A stretch of 41,841 bases of DNA from Neptuniibacter caesariensis (lineage in GTDB: Bacteria > Pseudomonadota > Gammaproteobacteria > Pseudomonadales > Balneatricaceae), in contig NZ_CH724127.1 of NCBI RefSeq assembly GCF_000153345.1, positions 369,587-411,427 of the forward strand, given 5' to 3'. The notes under the pieces were generated by a model. It was not told the DNA's origin and searched no databases. It worked only from the letters and a program-made list of their open reading frames with translations. The translations under genes were made by a program, and so were the position numbers. The first letter of the stretch is position 1; each line of letters starts with the position of its first letter. Below, piece by piece: positions 7,998 to 16,164 of the stretch.

Positions 7998-9455
7998 TCA
8001 CAAACCGCCCATGCAGATATATTTAGTTTCTAAGTAATCATCCAGTCCATATTTAGAACCTTCACGGCCCTGACCGGATTCTTTAACACCACCGAACGGA
8101 ATCACTTCGGAGCTAATCATCGTTTCATTCACACCGACCATGCCATATTCGATCCCTTCAGAGACACGCCAGATACGGCCGAGATCGTTGGTGTAAACAT
8201 AAGAAGCCAGGCCAAATTCTGTATCGTTGGCCATATCGATCGCTTCTTCTTCGGTTTCAAATTTAAAGATCGGTGCTACCGGGCCAAAGATCTCCTCTTT
8301 GAACAAGCTCATATCACGGGTGACATTGGTCAGTACCGTTGGCTCATAGAAGTAGCTGCCCAGTTCACTCGGCTGGCCACCCTGAACCACCGTTGCACCG
8401 CTTTCCACTGCAGCAGTCACTTTGCTGTGAATATCACCCACCGCTTTTTCCGTAATCACCGGTCCATGAGTCGTCGCTTCTTCAAGCCCGTCACCAATGC
8501 GGAACTCAGCTACTGCGGCGCTGAACTTCTCAACAAAGGCATCGTAAATGCCCGCCTGAACCATAATGCGGTTCGCACAGATACAGGTCTGGCCGGAGTT
8601 ACGGTATTTAGATACCAGCGCACCCGCGACCGCTTTATCCAGATCCGCATCATCAAAGATGATCACTGGAGCATTGCCGCCCAGCTCCATCGAAGTACGT
8701 TTTACGGTGTCAGCACACTGCTTCATCAACAGCTTTCCAACGCCCGTTGAGCCGGTAAAGGTGACTTTCTTAACCACCGGGTTAGAGGTCATCTCACCAC
8801 CCACCGCTACCGCATCAGCTGTAGTGAGTACACTGAACAAACCGGCTGGCAAACCAGCACGCTCACCCAGTTCCGCAAGTGCTAAAGCTGACAGAGGCGT
8901 TTCAGCAGCAGGCTTAAGTACCATTGCACAACCCACCGCCAGCGCAGGTGCCACCTTGCGGGTAATCATCGCATTCGGAAAGTTCCATGGGGTAATCGCG
9001 GCAACTACGCCTACAGGCTGTTTAATCACAATACTGCGGCGATCCTGTGTTGCCGGTAGCACATCGCCATAAACTCGCTTGCCCTCTTCGGCAAACCATT
9101 TCAGGAAAGATGCGCCATACATAACCTCACCACGGGATTCGAACAGAGGCTTACCCTGCTCCGCCGTCATCAGTTGTGCCAGATCTTCCTGATTATCCAG
9201 AATTAGCCCATACCAGCGTTCCAGCAGATCCGAACGTTCTTTCGCTGGCAGCGCACGCCATGCTTTCATCGCTTTTTCTGCAGCATTGATCGCTTCTTTA
9301 GTCTGCACGGCCGTTACGCTGGCAACTTGAGCCAGCTCTTCGCCGGTAGCCGGGTTAATCACAGGGAAAGTCTCACCTGCTTCACCCGCAACCCACTGAC
9401 CATTGATATAAGCATTGGTTTTTAGCAAACCGCTGTCTTTCAATTGGATTGGCAT
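7998..9455 (-). CDS. gabD: Succinate-semialdehyde dehydrogenase
   Basis: A 485-aa aldehyde dehydrogenase that closely follows E. coli GabD. The motifs are TPWNFP (Asn158), the cofactor-site Lys181 in VLKPA, general base Glu257 in ELGGNAP, and nucleophile Cys291 in SGQTCICANR; the family ending is also kept (REGSKYGLDDYLETKYICMGGL). It oxidises succinic semialdehyde to succinate with NAD(P)+. It is the only aldehyde dehydrogenase in the window, so it might also have to serve gamma-glutamyl-aminobutyraldehyde if no puuC exists elsewhere. The start chosen is ATG at 9455 because AGGAG lies 7 bases upstream; an upstream ATG in frame at 9473 lacks this. It is the first gene of a two-gene operon with the transaminase. 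Confidence 0.93.
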   Translation of the reverse strand: MPIQLKDSGLLKTNAYINGQWVAGEAGETFPVINPATGEELAQVASVTAVQTKEAINAAEKAMKAWRALPAKERSDLLERWYGLILDNQEDLAQLMTAEQGKPLFESRGEVMYGASFLKWFAEEGKRVYGDVLPATQDRRSIVIKQPVGVVAAITPWNFPNAMITRKVAPALAVGCAMVLKPAAETPLSALALAELGERAGLPAGLFSVLTTADAVAVGGEMTSNPVVKKVTFTGSTGVGKLLMKQCADTVKRTSMELGGNAPVIIFDDADLDKAVAGALVSKYRNSGQTCICANRIMVQAGIYDAFVEKFSAAVAEFRIGDGLEEATTHGPVITEKAVGDIHSKVTAAVESGATVVQGGQPSELGSYFYEPTVLTNVTRDMSLFKEEIFGPVAPIFKFETEEEAIDMANDTEFGLASYVYTNDLGRIWRVSEGIEYGMVGVNETMISSEVIPFGGVKESGQGREGSKYGLDDYLETKYICMGGL

Positions 9456-9549
9456 CTGTAATCTCCTGAACAATGTCGGCGCTTAACCTGCAGCCGCTCT
9501 AACATAGATACATTTATAGACCAGCTAATCCATGGCTTATATAATGATT

Positions 9550-9585
9550 TAAATGAATTTACATTTGGATATACAAAAGTATCCA
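9550..9585. promoter_or_regulatory. Dyad symmetries in the gabD/LysR divergent promoter
   Basis: In the short A+T-rich gap between gabD and the divergent LysR gene there are two inverted repeats: AAATG-N6-CATTT (9550-9565) and TGGATA-N8-TATCCA (9566-9585). LysR-type regulators usually bind such interrupted dyads between their own gene and a divergent target, so these are the best operator candidates. The dyads are seen directly; the binding is inferred. Confidence 0.5.
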
Positions 9586-9613
9586 TAAACTACTTCATAT
9601 ATAGAGGTGACTA

Positions 9614-10546
9614 ATGGGTCGAAAGAAAGCCGCCATCTCCGGACAACTGGCCGATGTGGATCTGCGTCTGCTCAGGGTATTCCGCTCAGTCGTAGAGTCG
9701 GGCGGGTTTACCGCCGCTGAGATTCAGCTGAACCTGGCGAACTCAACCATCTCTAATTACATCTCTGATCTGGAAAAGCGCTTAGATATGCGCCTCTGTG
9801 ATCGTGGTCGTGGTGGCTTTGCCCTGACCGATCAGGGCAAAGAGGTTTATGAAGCCACATTGGAGCTGCTAAGCGCCGTCGATCAGTTCCGTAACCGGGT
9901 TAACCGCTCTCATAACCGAATATTTGGCCATCTACACCTGGGCTTTGCCGAACATATGCTGGGTGCACACCACTCCTGCATCGTTGCCGCACTAAATAAC
10001 TTTTCCCAACAGGCCCCCGATGTACGGGTTCAGATTACCACGATGTCATCTGACGAGATCTGCACCGCGGTACTGGAAAAGAAAGTGGATATTGGCGTAA
10101 CCGTATTGCCCCACTCCTTTCTTGAACTGAATACCCTAACCCTGTTTGAAGAGGAGATGCGCCTCTACTGCGGACCAGATCACCCCCTGTTTGATCTGCC
10201 CGATGAAGCGATCAGTGAAGAGGACCTTCTACAATATAAGTTTGTTGAGTCCCCCCGACTGATGCCCGGCCGCGAAGTTCTGCCAGAGATGCGCGCCTGG
10301 AATAAACACGCCAAAGCCCACCACCAGGAGGCCAGGGCCACACTGATATTAAGCGGCCACTATCTGGGCTTTCTACCGAAACACCTGGTGGAAAACTGGG
10401 GGATGGCAAATAACATGCGTCCGCTACTGACCCGCCAATTCGGTTACAGCAACAGTTTTGATGCGATCTGGCGTAAGAAGCACAGTAATGAACAGGTCAT
10501 AACCACATTTACCCAGTGCCTGCATAAAAGCCTGCTCACGTCCTGA
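9614..10546 (+). CDS. LysR-family transcriptional regulator, probable GABA-operon regulator
   Basis: A 310-aa LysR-type regulator. The N-terminal winged helix-turn-helix is near residues 16-75 (LRLLRVFRSVVESGGFTAAE then NSTISNYISDLEKRLDMRLC), and a type-2 periplasmic-binding-fold effector domain follows from about residue 100. An unusual feature is NLANSTISNYISDLE where most family members have LxxSQPAVSxxIxxLE. It is divergent from gabD and the transaminase across about 160 bp with dyads, the classical arrangement for a regulator of that operon; the effector could be GABA or succinic semialdehyde (inference). AGAGGTG sits 5-10 bases before the ATG. Confidence 0.9.
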   Translation: MGRKKAAISGQLADVDLRLLRVFRSVVESGGFTAAEIQLNLANSTISNYISDLEKRLDMRLCDRGRGGFALTDQGKEVYEATLELLSAVDQFRNRVNRSHNRIFGHLHLGFAEHMLGAHHSCIVAALNNFSQQAPDVRVQITTMSSDEICTAVLEKKVDIGVTVLPHSFLELNTLTLFEEEMRLYCGPDHPLFDLPDEAISEEDLLQYKFVESPRLMPGREVLPEMRAWNKHAKAHHQEARATLILSGHYLGFLPKHLVENWGMANNMRPLLTRQFGYSNSFDAIWRKKHSNEQVITTFTQCLHKSLLTS

Positions 10547-10581
10547 CAGGCAGGTGCAGGAAAATCTAACGGCTTAACCTA

Positions 10582-10603
10582 ATATACCCTTACGGGGGTA
10601 TAT
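10582..10603. promoter_or_regulatory. Palindrome upstream of puuB (TACCC/GGGTA motif, copy A)
   Basis: ATATACCC and GGGTATAT form an 8-bp inverted repeat around a 6-nt centre. The right arm runs into TATAAAAT, which could be a -10 box. Related TACCC-N-GGGTA sequences occur upstream of the amidotransferase (16119-16132) and potF (36321-36336). This fits an operator for a regulator shared by polyamine genes; no regulator can be assigned. Confidence 0.45.
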
Positions 10604-10642
10604 AAAATGAATAGCGCCGAGACGTATCTTTGTTACATCTGG

Positions 10643-10707
10643 CAACAATCCCAATCAGGGTTTCCCGAACCGGGCATTCCTTATTCGGTATTGTTGATAA
10701 GAATAAG
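10643..10707 (+). promoter_or_regulatory. Structured puuB leader with two competing stems
   Basis: The leader before puuB can fold into a three-way shape. An outer stem CAACAAT/ATTGTTG (10643-10649 with 10690-10696) encloses two small hairpins, CCC-AATCA-GGG (10650-10660) and CCCG-AAC-CGGG (10664-10674). A second stem CTTATTC/GAATAAG (10680-10686 with 10701-10707) crosses the outer one, so the two are mutually exclusive or form a pseudoknot. Such an arrangement is typical of regulatory leaders. It matches no riboswitch class I know, and stems of 7 bp can arise by chance. Confidence 0.3.
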
Positions 10708-10746
10708 AATCCGGCGACCATGATCCGGTAGAACTAGAGAAAGAAT

Positions 10747-12030
10747 ATGTCTGCACCTCAACATACAACATCCTATTACGCGGCGTCAGCGAACGATAAA
10801 GCGCTTCGCCCTGCGCTAAAAGAGCACATTGAAGCGGATATCTGCGTCATCGGTGCAGGTTACACCGGTATGTCTACCGCGCTGCATCTGGCGGAAATCG
10901 GCTTTAAAGTCGTGGTTCTGGAAGGCACGCGCATCGGCTTTGGCGCTTCCGGCCGTAACGGCGGTCAGATTGTGCATAGCTACAGCCGTGATATCGATTT
11001 CATCGAAAGGCACTACGGTAAAGAGACCGGCAAAGCGATGGGTCAGATGGCCTTTGAAGGTGGTAAAATCATCCGCCGCTTTGTTGATCAATACAAGATC
11101 CAGTGTGACCTGAAAGACGGCGGTATCTTCGCCGCTTGCAACAGCAAACAGATGAAGGAACTGGAGGGTAAAAAAGCCCTTTGGGAATCCCACGGTCATA
11201 ACAACCTTGAGCTGCTGTCTGCATCTGAAACCCAGACCTATATCGGTACTGATCGCTACGAAGGCGCGCTGCTGGATAAGTCCGGCGGTCACTTCCACCC
11301 TCTTAACCTGGTATTGGGTGAAGCGGCAGCATTCGAATCGCTGGGTGGAACCATCTACGAAGATTCGCCAGTCATTCGGGTTGATGAGGGGCCAAAACCT
11401 CACGTACACACCCAGACGGGCAGTGTCAGCGCAGATTACGTAGTGGTGGCAGGTAATGCTTACCTAAACGGCCTGATTCCAAAACTACAGTCAAAAGCGA
11501 TGCCTTGCGGTACTCAGGTGATCACCACCGAACCGCTCAGCGAAGCGCAGCAGAAAGCGCTACTGCCACATGACCAGTGTGTTGAAGACTGTAACTACCT
11601 GCTCGACTACTTCCGTCTGTCTGGCGATGGCCGTCTGATCTACGGTGGCGGCGTGACATACGGTGCCCGTGAGCCAAGCAAGATTGAATCCCTGATCGTA
11701 CCGAAGATGCTGAAGACCTTCCCGGAACTGCAAGGTGTGAAAATTGATTACGCCTGGACCGGAAACTTCCTTCTGACGCTGATGCGTTTGCCTCAGTTTG
11801 GCCGTATCGGTAGCAACATCTACTATGCGCAGGGTTACAGCGGTCATGGTGTGACTTGCTCTCATCTGGCAGGCAAAGTATTGTCTGACGCTATTCAGGG
11901 TCAGGCAGAGCGTTACGACGTCTTTGCTGGCCTGCCGCAGTATCCATTCCCCGGCGGAACCACCTTCCGAATCCCATACACAGCGATGGGCGCCTGGTAT
12001 TACAACCTGCGAGATAAACTAGGCATCTGA
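10747..12030 (+). CDS. puuB: Gamma-glutamylputrescine oxidoreductase
   Basis: A 427-aa FAD-dependent oxidase of the DAO/glycine-oxidase fold. The N-terminal Rossmann motif is GAGYTG (36-41) with Glu59, followed by the family stretch FGASGRNGGQIVHSYSRDID (65-84). The middle motifs CGTQVITTEPLS, CVEDCNYLLDYFRLS and YAQGYSGHGVTCSHLAG are nearly those of E. coli PuuB, whose length (426 aa) also agrees. It oxidises gamma-glutamylputrescine to gamma-glutamyl-gamma-aminobutyraldehyde, releasing ammonia and H2O2, in the cytoplasm. It is followed after 92 bases by an NhaC-type antiporter, probably in the same transcript. The leader carries a palindrome and a foldable region. The second PuuB-like gene at 17406 is clearly more divergent. 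Confidence 0.95.
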   Translation: MSAPQHTTSYYAASANDKALRPALKEHIEADICVIGAGYTGMSTALHLAEIGFKVVVLEGTRIGFGASGRNGGQIVHSYSRDIDFIERHYGKETGKAMGQMAFEGGKIIRRFVDQYKIQCDLKDGGIFAACNSKQMKELEGKKALWESHGHNNLELLSASETQTYIGTDRYEGALLDKSGGHFHPLNLVLGEAAAFESLGGTIYEDSPVIRVDEGPKPHVHTQTGSVSADYVVVAGNAYLNGLIPKLQSKAMPCGTQVITTEPLSEAQQKALLPHDQCVEDCNYLLDYFRLSGDGRLIYGGGVTYGAREPSKIESLIVPKMLKTFPELQGVKIDYAWTGNFLLTLMRLPQFGRIGSNIYYAQGYSGHGVTCSHLAGKVLSDAIQGQAERYDVFAGLPQYPFPGGTTFRIPYTAMGAWYYNLRDKLGI

Positions 12031-12041
12031 TCCGGTGACAA

Positions 12042-12058
12042 GGGGCGCACCGCGCCCC
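12042..12058 (+). other. Intercistronic GC-rich hairpin between puuB and the antiporter gene
   Basis: GGGGCGC-ACC-GCGCCCC is a perfect 7-bp all-GC stem just after the puuB stop. No T-run follows, so it is more likely an mRNA-stabilising or processing structure that sets different levels of puuB and the downstream gene than a terminator. Confidence 0.55.
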
Positions 12059-12122
12059 GCATAATAAGGGAGTCACACTCCCAGATCATTACAAGTGAAG
12101 CATATAAAAATAAGGTGTATCC

Positions 12123-13625
12123 ATGAGCACTGATGTTACTCAGCCAAATGCTGCAAACCTGGCTGAATCTGAACAGGGTGTTAGCCAGCCGACTCGCTGG
12201 TTAGTTTTCTACGGTCTGATCATGGCCGGTTTTGCTTACCTCTCGACCCAGCACGTTGAGGGTGAATCTTACGGCTTCCAAAGCCTGCTGCCTGCGCTAC
12301 TGATCCTGTTTGTTGCAGTGATCACCAAGAAACCGCTGGAATCGATTTTTGCCGGTATCGTTGCTGGTTTACTACTGCTCGACCCAACCAATATTGTCAC
12401 AGGCCTGGGGGATATCTCCATCGCCGTGGTCATGGATGAAACCATCGCCTGGATCGTACTGGTCTGCGGCATGATGGGTGGCCTGATCAACATGCTGGAG
12501 CGTGGTGGAAGCGTGCTTAGCTTTGGTGAACTGCTGGCAAAACGGATTAAAACCAAACGCGGCACCATGCTGACTACCTGCTGCCTGGGTGTGATGGTCT
12601 TTATCGATGACTATCTCAACTCACTGGCGGTTTCCGCATCGATGAAAAACCTCACCGACCGCTACCGTATCTCCCGCGAAAAGCTGGCGTTTCTGGTAGA
12701 TTCAACCGCTGCGCCGGTGTGCATTCTGGTTCCGGTATCTACCTGGGCGGTTTACTTCGCAGCATTGCTGGAAGAGAACGGCGCCACAGGCGAAGGCCAG
12801 GGTATGTCGCTGTATATCGAAGCGATTCCTTATATGGCTTACGGCTGGATCGCTCTACTGGTTGTGTTCCTGGTAGCCGCTGGCATTCTTGGCGATTTCA
12901 GTGCAATGAAGCAGGCGGAAAAGCGTGCTCAGGCCGGTCAGCCGATCCCTCCGGGCACTCAGCAAGATGGCTTTGATCTATCAGGCATTAAAAAGACTTC
13001 ACCTATGGTGGGTCTGCTGAACTTCCTGATGCCGATGGCCGTACTGGTTGGTGCCAGTGTTTACTACGAAATAGATCTGCTGCTGGGTGCACTGGTGGCG
13101 TCCATGTTCACTATGGTGCTGTACTTCTGGCAGGGCCTGCTGAGCTTCGGCAAGCTGGTTGATTCCATGCTGGATGGCTTCAAAGTGATGCTGCACCCGA
13201 TCGCTGTGGTCTGTGCCGGCTTCATGCTTAAAGAGGTGAATGACCAGCTAGGCATGACCCCTTACATTATCGATTCACTGACACCTTACCTGTCGAAAGA
13301 GCTGCTGCCAGCGCTGGTATTTGCCGCGATGGCTGCGGTGGTATTTGCTACGGGTTCAAGCTGGGGTGTCTTTGTGGTCTCCCTGCCGATCGTTATTCCG
13401 ATGGCGCTGGCGCTGGGTATGTCGATGCCACTGACGGTTGGTGCGCTACTATCTGCATCTGCGTTTGGTAGCCACGCATGCTTCTTCAGTGATTCAACGG
13501 TGCTCTCTTCGCAGGGCTCTGGCTGTACACCGATGCAGCACGCTCTGACCCAGATCCCGTATGCACTGATCGGCGCGGTGATTACCTTTATAGCCTTGAT
13601 CTTCCTCGGGTTTGCAATGGCATAA
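12123..13625 (+). CDS. NhaC-family Na+/H+ antiporter-like transporter in the puuB operon
   Basis: A 500-aa inner-membrane protein with about 11-12 hydrophobic helices and a short polar N-terminus (residues 1-25). It belongs to the NhaC antiporter superfamily; characteristic stretches are CGMMGGLINMLERGG, CLGVMVFIDDYLNSLAVS with buried acidic residues, and GSHACFFSDSTVLSSQGSGC. In E. coli the puu cluster encodes the APC importer PuuP. Here this protein occupies the transporter position, so it may carry putrescine, GABA or a related amine in exchange for Na+ or H+ (inference). AAGGTG lies 5 bases before the ATG. A strong terminator follows, so puuB and this gene form a two-gene unit. Confidence 0.85.
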   Translation: MSTDVTQPNAANLAESEQGVSQPTRWLVFYGLIMAGFAYLSTQHVEGESYGFQSLLPALLILFVAVITKKPLESIFAGIVAGLLLLDPTNIVTGLGDISIAVVMDETIAWIVLVCGMMGGLINMLERGGSVLSFGELLAKRIKTKRGTMLTTCCLGVMVFIDDYLNSLAVSASMKNLTDRYRISREKLAFLVDSTAAPVCILVPVSTWAVYFAALLEENGATGEGQGMSLYIEAIPYMAYGWIALLVVFLVAAGILGDFSAMKQAEKRAQAGQPIPPGTQQDGFDLSGIKKTSPMVGLLNFLMPMAVLVGASVYYEIDLLLGALVASMFTMVLYFWQGLLSFGKLVDSMLDGFKVMLHPIAVVCAGFMLKEVNDQLGMTPYIIDSLTPYLSKELLPALVFAAMAAVVFATGSSWGVFVVSLPIVIPMALALGMSMPLTVGALLSASAFGSHACFFSDSTVLSSQGSGCTPMQHALTQIPYALIGAVITFIALIFLGFAMA

Positions 13626-13647
13626 GCCAGCCCTGACTCCGTTTCGA

Positions 13648-13690
13648 AAACGCCCTTGCCTCCTCAATCAGCAAGGGCGTTTGCTTTTCT
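13648..13690 (+). terminator. Rho-independent terminator of the puuB-antiporter operon
   Basis: CGCCCTTGC/GCAAGGGCG (13651-13659 with 13671-13679), extended by AAA/TTT, is followed by TTTGCTTTTCTT. It lies 25 bases after the antiporter stop. Confidence 0.88.
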
Positions 13691-13751
13691 TAGGTTTATT
13701 TAGGCCATCACTTTTTTCTAGTCAGCACTTTGTTTGCTAAGCGAGAACACA

Positions 13752-14708
13752 ATGACAATAAGATCCTCTCGTACCGCCCTTTTTCTTCTGCTGTTGGTCA
13801 GCTTCGTCTGGGGCGCTGAATTCGTCCTGATCGATATGGCGGTTGCCATTATGCCAACCCATAGTTTCAATACGTTCCGCTTTCTGATCGCAGCATTATC
13901 GTTACTACCACTGCTATGGATCGCCAAAGAGCAGATCAGATCTTCACAGTTCTGGAAACTATTAGGCGCGGGTCTGCTGCTGGGTTTCCTGTTGTTTATT
14001 GGCTTTTATACCCAAACCGAGGGGCTTCGCTACACCAGTGTATCGAATGCTGGCTTTATCACCGGGCTCAATGTGCCGCTGGTGCCAGTAATCGGTTATC
14101 TGCTGTTTCGCAAACAAGTGGGTAAGCATGTCTGGCTGGGAATCCTTGCCGCATCACTTGGCTTGTATCTGTTAACCATGGGTGGTGATCTGGAACTCAA
14201 TCAGGGTGATCTTCTGGTCCTGACTTGTGCATTTGCCTTTGCTGCACATATCGTCCTAACCGGGCGCTTTGTAAATGACCTGCCCGTGGTAACCCTGAGT
14301 ATTATTCAACTCACGGCGGTCGCGATCTACAGCACCCTGGCCGCTTGGCTTAGCCCTGAACCGGCGTTCTACTACCCGGAAGCCACACCTACCAGCTGGC
14401 TTGAACAGTTAAATCAGCCCATTGTGATCTGGGCCTTATTGATCGCAGGGCTGTTTGGTACCGCTTACGCTTACTGGGCACAGTCTGCTTGCCAGACCAT
14501 TCTGGAACCGCACAAAGTCGCGCTGGTTTTCGCCACAGAACCGGTATTTGCCCATGTGACCGCCTGGATCTTTCTCGATGAGCATCTGGGGCCGCAAGGG
14601 TTTGTCGGGGCAGGATTAATTATCTGCGGGATGCTGCTGTCAGAGCTGGGCGATAGACGCAAGAAGCCCCATATGGAACCACTGGAGCACAGCACCTCGG
14701 TAAACTAA
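13752..14708 (+). CDS. EamA/DMT-family transporter
   Basis: A 318-aa inner-membrane protein with ten predicted helices arranged as two EamA halves (PF00892). The first half starts with LLLLVSFVWGAEFVLIDMAV; the second is in the C-terminal 150 residues, ending in FLDEHLGPQGFVGAGLIICGMLLSE. Family members export or import amino acids, nucleotides and small metabolites; the substrate cannot be told. I chose the ATG at 13752; a TTG in the same frame at 13734 would add six polar residues. It sits between two polyamine units, so export of an amine or amino acid is a fair guess only. Its stop codon overlaps a 9-bp hairpin. Confidence 0.87.
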   Translation: MTIRSSRTALFLLLLVSFVWGAEFVLIDMAVAIMPTHSFNTFRFLIAALSLLPLLWIAKEQIRSSQFWKLLGAGLLLGFLLFIGFYTQTEGLRYTSVSNAGFITGLNVPLVPVIGYLLFRKQVGKHVWLGILAASLGLYLLTMGGDLELNQGDLLVLTCAFAFAAHIVLTGRFVNDLPVVTLSIIQLTAVAIYSTLAAWLSPEPAFYYPEATPTSWLEQLNQPIVIWALLIAGLFGTAYAYWAQSACQTILEPHKVALVFATEPVFAHVTAWIFLDEHLGPQGFVGAGLIICGMLLSELGDRRKKPHMEPLEHSTSVN

Positions 14709-14731
14709 GTGCTTACTTACTGGTAAGCACT
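14708..14731. terminator. Hairpin between convergent genes, possible weak terminator
   Basis: AGTGCTTAC/GTAAGCACT is a perfect 9-bp stem that exactly fills the gap between the stop codons of the EamA gene and the convergent cyclic-nucleotide-binding gene. There is no T-run on either side, so intrinsic termination would be weak. Confidence 0.4.
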
Positions 14732-15234
14732 CAGACCGCGTGATTAATCTTTTGAACCGCGCACAGATGAGTACAGATCGCATCCAGATCGGTGATCTCC
14801 CTGCTCATCTCACGGGTCATATTAATAAGAAAGATGACAAAGTCACTGGCGAAGGAATCGCAGACCTGATGAAACAATTCGCATGAGACCTCAAGTACAT
14901 AGCTGGTTTGCTCGGCCACCGCATCTCCTTTGCGCTCATGCAGGCCAATCATCCCCACATAACCGAGTTGCTCGCCTTTATGAAAATCGCGGATATGAAT
15001 CTTCTGCTGATCTTCGTAGCGGTAGTAACCGAGTTTGCCATCCATAACAATATAGAAACGATCAGACTGCTCCCCTCGGGTAAACAAGTTCTCTCCCTGA
15101 TCAAATTGCAAAACGCGTCCCTTATGCAGCAAAAAAAGCATACTGTCGCGACTCAAGGCTCCGAACATGGATAGCTCACGACAGTGGGTTTCAGAAAAGC
15201 GCGTTGTTACTTCAGATTCGGTAAGAATATACAT
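14731..15234 (-). CDS. Stand-alone cyclic-nucleotide-binding (CRP-like) domain protein
   Basis: A 167-aa protein made almost entirely of a cNMP-binding beta-barrel. FDQGENLFTRGEQSDRFYIV matches the start of the Crp/Fnr sensor domain, and the cradle follows (KGEQLGYVGMIGLHERKGDAVA). After the domain comes only a helix and no DNA-binding winged helix, so it is not a normal CRP-type activator. It could sense a nucleotide or other small ligand and act through a partner. The expected phosphate-binding Arg-Ser pair is not evident, so cAMP binding is doubtful. The start ATG at 15234 has GAGGTG about 6-8 bases upstream; ATG 15240 or GTG 15243 are alternatives. A perfect 16-bp palindrome sits 52 bases upstream. 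Confidence 0.8.
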   Translation of the reverse strand: MYILTESEVTTRFSETHCRELSMFGALSRDSMLFLLHKGRVLQFDQGENLFTRGEQSDRFYIVMDGKLGYYRYEDQQKIHIRDFHKGEQLGYVGMIGLHERKGDAVAEQTSYVLEVSCELFHQVCDSFASDFVIFLINMTREMSREITDLDAICTHLCAVQKINHAV

Positions 15235-15285
15235 GGGCATCACCTCACTGATGATCCATTTAACGCCTGAAACGGAATAATTCCC

Positions 15286-15301
15286 ATACCTTTAAAGGTA
15301 T
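15286..15301. promoter_or_regulatory. Perfect 16-bp palindrome upstream of the cNMP-domain gene
   Basis: ATACCTTT/AAAGGTAT is a gapless palindrome about 50 bases before the start codon. It shares TACC-N6-GGTA with the motif upstream of puuB and of the amidotransferase, although the C/G core is shorter. It is an operator candidate. Confidence 0.4.
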
Positions 15302-15358
15302 AGGCGATAAAACCTCAGATGCCGAATTTATAGCCTAATCAATCTGTTATTTATCGGT

Positions 15359-16057
15359 TTAAGCGCTAAGTGCTGAGAGCATCCAGCCTGCAACAATATC
15401 CGTATCGAGGTTTTTCTTTGGTGGCATTAAGCCATCAAAGGCGATCTTGGTTTCCCGTTCAGGAAACAACTTGCCCTTAAGCTCGAGTAACTGCTCAAGG
15501 GTGTACTCATTCATAAATTCAGGATGCGCCTGGATACTCAAAACCTTTGGGCCGTAAGTAAAACCGGCATAAGGGCAAAACTCCGATGTCAGCAGCAACT
15601 CTGCTTGTTCAGGCATGCTGATTACCTGATCCTGATGCATCGCGTTAATTACGACTTCCTTCACCGCACCTTTGCCACATACCTGATAGGTAGCGTGACC
15701 CAGGCCCCAGCCCTTGTCCGACTTCTCAACCATAGCTCCCATCGCTGAGGCCATAATCTGATGACCAAAGCAGATACCGATTAGCGGCAGTTCTGCTGCA
15801 ATGATCTCGCGGATCATTGCTTCCAACGGTTGCATCCATGGCAACTTATCGTAAACCCCGTGCTCTGAACCGGTAATTAACCAGGCATCGCATTCATTGA
15901 TGTTGTACGGGAACTGCCCCTCGCGAAGATCATATGCCAGGTACGTTAGATCCACGCCCTGCTGCTCAAACAGATCGATAAACATCGAGGTAAAGCTACC
16001 GTACTTTGCATTCAACTCGCCGGTGGTATCACCGGTTACCAGAATACCTAACTTCAC
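15359..16057 (-). CDS. GuaA-like class I glutamine amidotransferase, candidate gamma-glutamyl-GABA hydrolase (copy 1)
   Basis: A 232-aa single-domain class I glutamine amidotransferase (PF00117). The nucleophile is Cys96 in GICFGHQ, and the catalytic His and Glu are in IQAHPEF near the C-terminus. No synthetase domain is fused, so it probably acts as a hydrolase. E. coli PuuD, which hydrolyses gamma-glutamyl-GABA, is also a class I amidotransferase-fold enzyme but of the distinct peptidase C26 type, and no such gene is present here. Its place in the polyamine block suggests that it performs the PuuD step (inference). It is paralogous to the gene at 31014. I chose GTG at 16057 (AGGAG 8 bases upstream), which aligns the start with that paralogue; the frame extends to 16096. 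Confidence 0.82.
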   Translation of the reverse strand: MKLGILVTGDTTGELNAKYGSFTSMFIDLFEQQGVDLTYLAYDLREGQFPYNINECDAWLITGSEHGVYDKLPWMQPLEAMIREIIAAELPLIGICFGHQIMASAMGAMVEKSDKGWGLGHATYQVCGKGAVKEVVINAMHQDQVISMPEQAELLLTSEFCPYAGFTYGPKVLSIQAHPEFMNEYTLEQLLELKGKLFPERETKIAFDGLMPPKKNLDTDIVAGWMLSALSA

Positions 16058-16118
16058 ACCCAGCACTCCTGAGACGATTAAACCTCCATCGTCCACAGAA
16101 CTGCCGGGCTTTGATATC

Positions 16119-16132
16119 TACCCGAGGGGGTA
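16119..16132. promoter_or_regulatory. TACCC/GGGTA motif upstream of the amidotransferase gene (copy B)
   Basis: TACCCGAGGGGGTA lies about 60 bases before the amidotransferase start. On the minus strand it reads ATACCCCC-N-GGGTA, as do the puuB upstream site (10585-10600, minus strand) and the potF upstream site (36321-36336). It is a possible shared operator. Confidence 0.4.
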
Positions 16133-16164
16133 TTTTTTATTCCTAGGAAAACTTAGGCGGGGAT

